NCBI RefSeq assembly: GCF_010211755.1
Contig: NZ_PDWR01000004.1
Location: 1-64,000, forward strand
Source of the DNA: Pseudoxanthomonas sangjuensis
GTDB taxonomy: Bacteria; Pseudomonadota; Gammaproteobacteria; Xanthomonadales; Xanthomonadaceae
Length of the DNA: 64,000 nt
Direction: 5' to 3'
The notes beneath the pieces are model-generated. The model did no database searches. It saw only the letters and a program-made list of their open reading frames with translations, and was not told the DNA's origin. Shown here piece by piece: positions 63,505 to 64,000 of the stretch. The position numbers and the translations under genes are program-made. The first letter of the stretch is position 1. The number at the start of each line of letters is the position of its first letter.

Positions 63505-64000
63505 GCGAAGCCGCTTCCACCATGGCTCCCGGCCTGCCGCGGCATGCGGCACCGGGGCCGGCGTCACCGGAGCGCACACTGGAACCCAACCGCGTGGATC
63601 GAGCCGACCGCAAGCCGCACCCTGCTTCCGCCGTCACCGAGCCGCGCTGGGTGCGCGCGCTGCTGGTCGCGGCCGCGCTCGGTTTCCTGCTCGCGTTCCT
63701 GCTGCTGCCGCTGCTGCTGGTGTTCGTCGAGGCCTTGCGCGGCGGCGTGCAGGGCTTCGTCGCCGCGATCGGCGAGGCCGACGCGCTGGCGGCGATCCGC
63801 CTGACCGTGCTGGTCACCGCGATCGTGCTGCCGCTGAACCTGCTGTTCGGCGTCGCCGCGGCGTGGGCGGTCAGCAAGCACGAATTCCCCGGCAAGCGCG
63901 TGCTGGTCAGTCTGATCGACCTGCCGTTCGCGGTGTCGCCGGTGGTCGCCGGCCTGATCTACGTGCTGGTGTTCGGCGCGCAGGGCTGGGCGTACGCGCT
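63501..64000 (+). CDS. cysW: Sulfate ABC transporter permease CysW, 3'-truncated by window end
   Basis: The second permease. The ATG at 63501 overlaps the cysT stop, and 166 codons are present before the window ends. An unusually long, Pro/Ala-rich cytoplasmic N-terminus (about 50 residues) precedes the first membrane helix (about 52-76). [20 protein letters not shown] is the CysW signature. A GTG at 63594 is a possible later start. The EAA loop and the ATPase gene cysA would lie beyond the window. Confidence 0.92.
   Translation, partial: MSEAASTMAPGLPRHAAPGPASPERTLEPNRVDRADRKPHPASAVTEPRWVRALLVAAALGFLLAFLLLPLLLVFVEALRGGVQGFVAAIGEADALAAIRLTVLVTAIVLPLNLLFGVAAAWAVSKHEFPGKRVLVSLIDLPFAVSPVVAGLIYVLVFGAQGWAYA

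Overview
The window is a high-G+C chromosomal segment from a gammaproteobacterium of the Xanthomonadaceae/Lysobacteraceae (the Xanthomonas-Lysobacter-Luteimonas group). This placement rests on family resemblance, not on a search: the proteins read like xanthomonad versions, rpmJ is missing after secY, and the tuf-tRNA-Trp-secE-nusG-rplKAJL-rpoBC-rpsLG-fusA-tuf-S10-spc-alpha superblock is in one orientation. I see no phage, IS element or CRISPR.

Bases 1-33213 are the transcription/translation superblock, all on the + strand: tuf copy 1, tRNA-Trp, secE, nusG, rplK, rplA, rplJ, rplL, rpoB, rpoC, rpsL, rpsG, fusA, tuf copy 2, then 29 genes from rpsJ to rplQ including secY and rpoA. The coding sequences are conventional. 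The regulatory spaces are richer: a recognisable L10 leader before rplJ, an attenuator-like hairpin and large inverted repeats before rpoB, near-identical promoter-plus-hairpin modules in front of rpsL and rpsJ, structured gaps inside the spc/alpha part, and a strong intrinsic terminator after rplQ.

Bases 33214-43500 are mixed housekeeping: dsbB and a class II DAHP synthase (+), then a PAS-GGDEF-EAL protein, a lipoprotein amidase and typA on the - strand, then ppiB and mdh (+). Bases 43590-49255 are a methylcitrate (propionate) locus: prpE, a divergent gene fusing a DNA-binding helix-turn-helix to a full citrate-synthase domain, then prpB and prpC. TTGATC-type palindromes lie both before prpE and in the divergent promoter region. 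The fused protein therefore looks like a metabolite-sensing regulator of its own pathway, and this is the most interesting system in the window. No dehydratase gene (prpD or acnD/prpF) is present.

Bases 49500-58750 carry an unknown conserved-looking protein, a beta-class GST, a SleB-like wall hydrolase, a - strand run (quinone-oxidoreductase-like protein, PatB/MalY-type aminotransferase, fadH), an OmpA-family protein, a secreted hypothetical protein and an RsuA-family pseudouridine synthase. Bases 58779-64000 carry kbl (-) and then a sulfate-uptake operon: an OprP/OprO-type porin, sbp, cysT and the start of cysW, cut by the window end.
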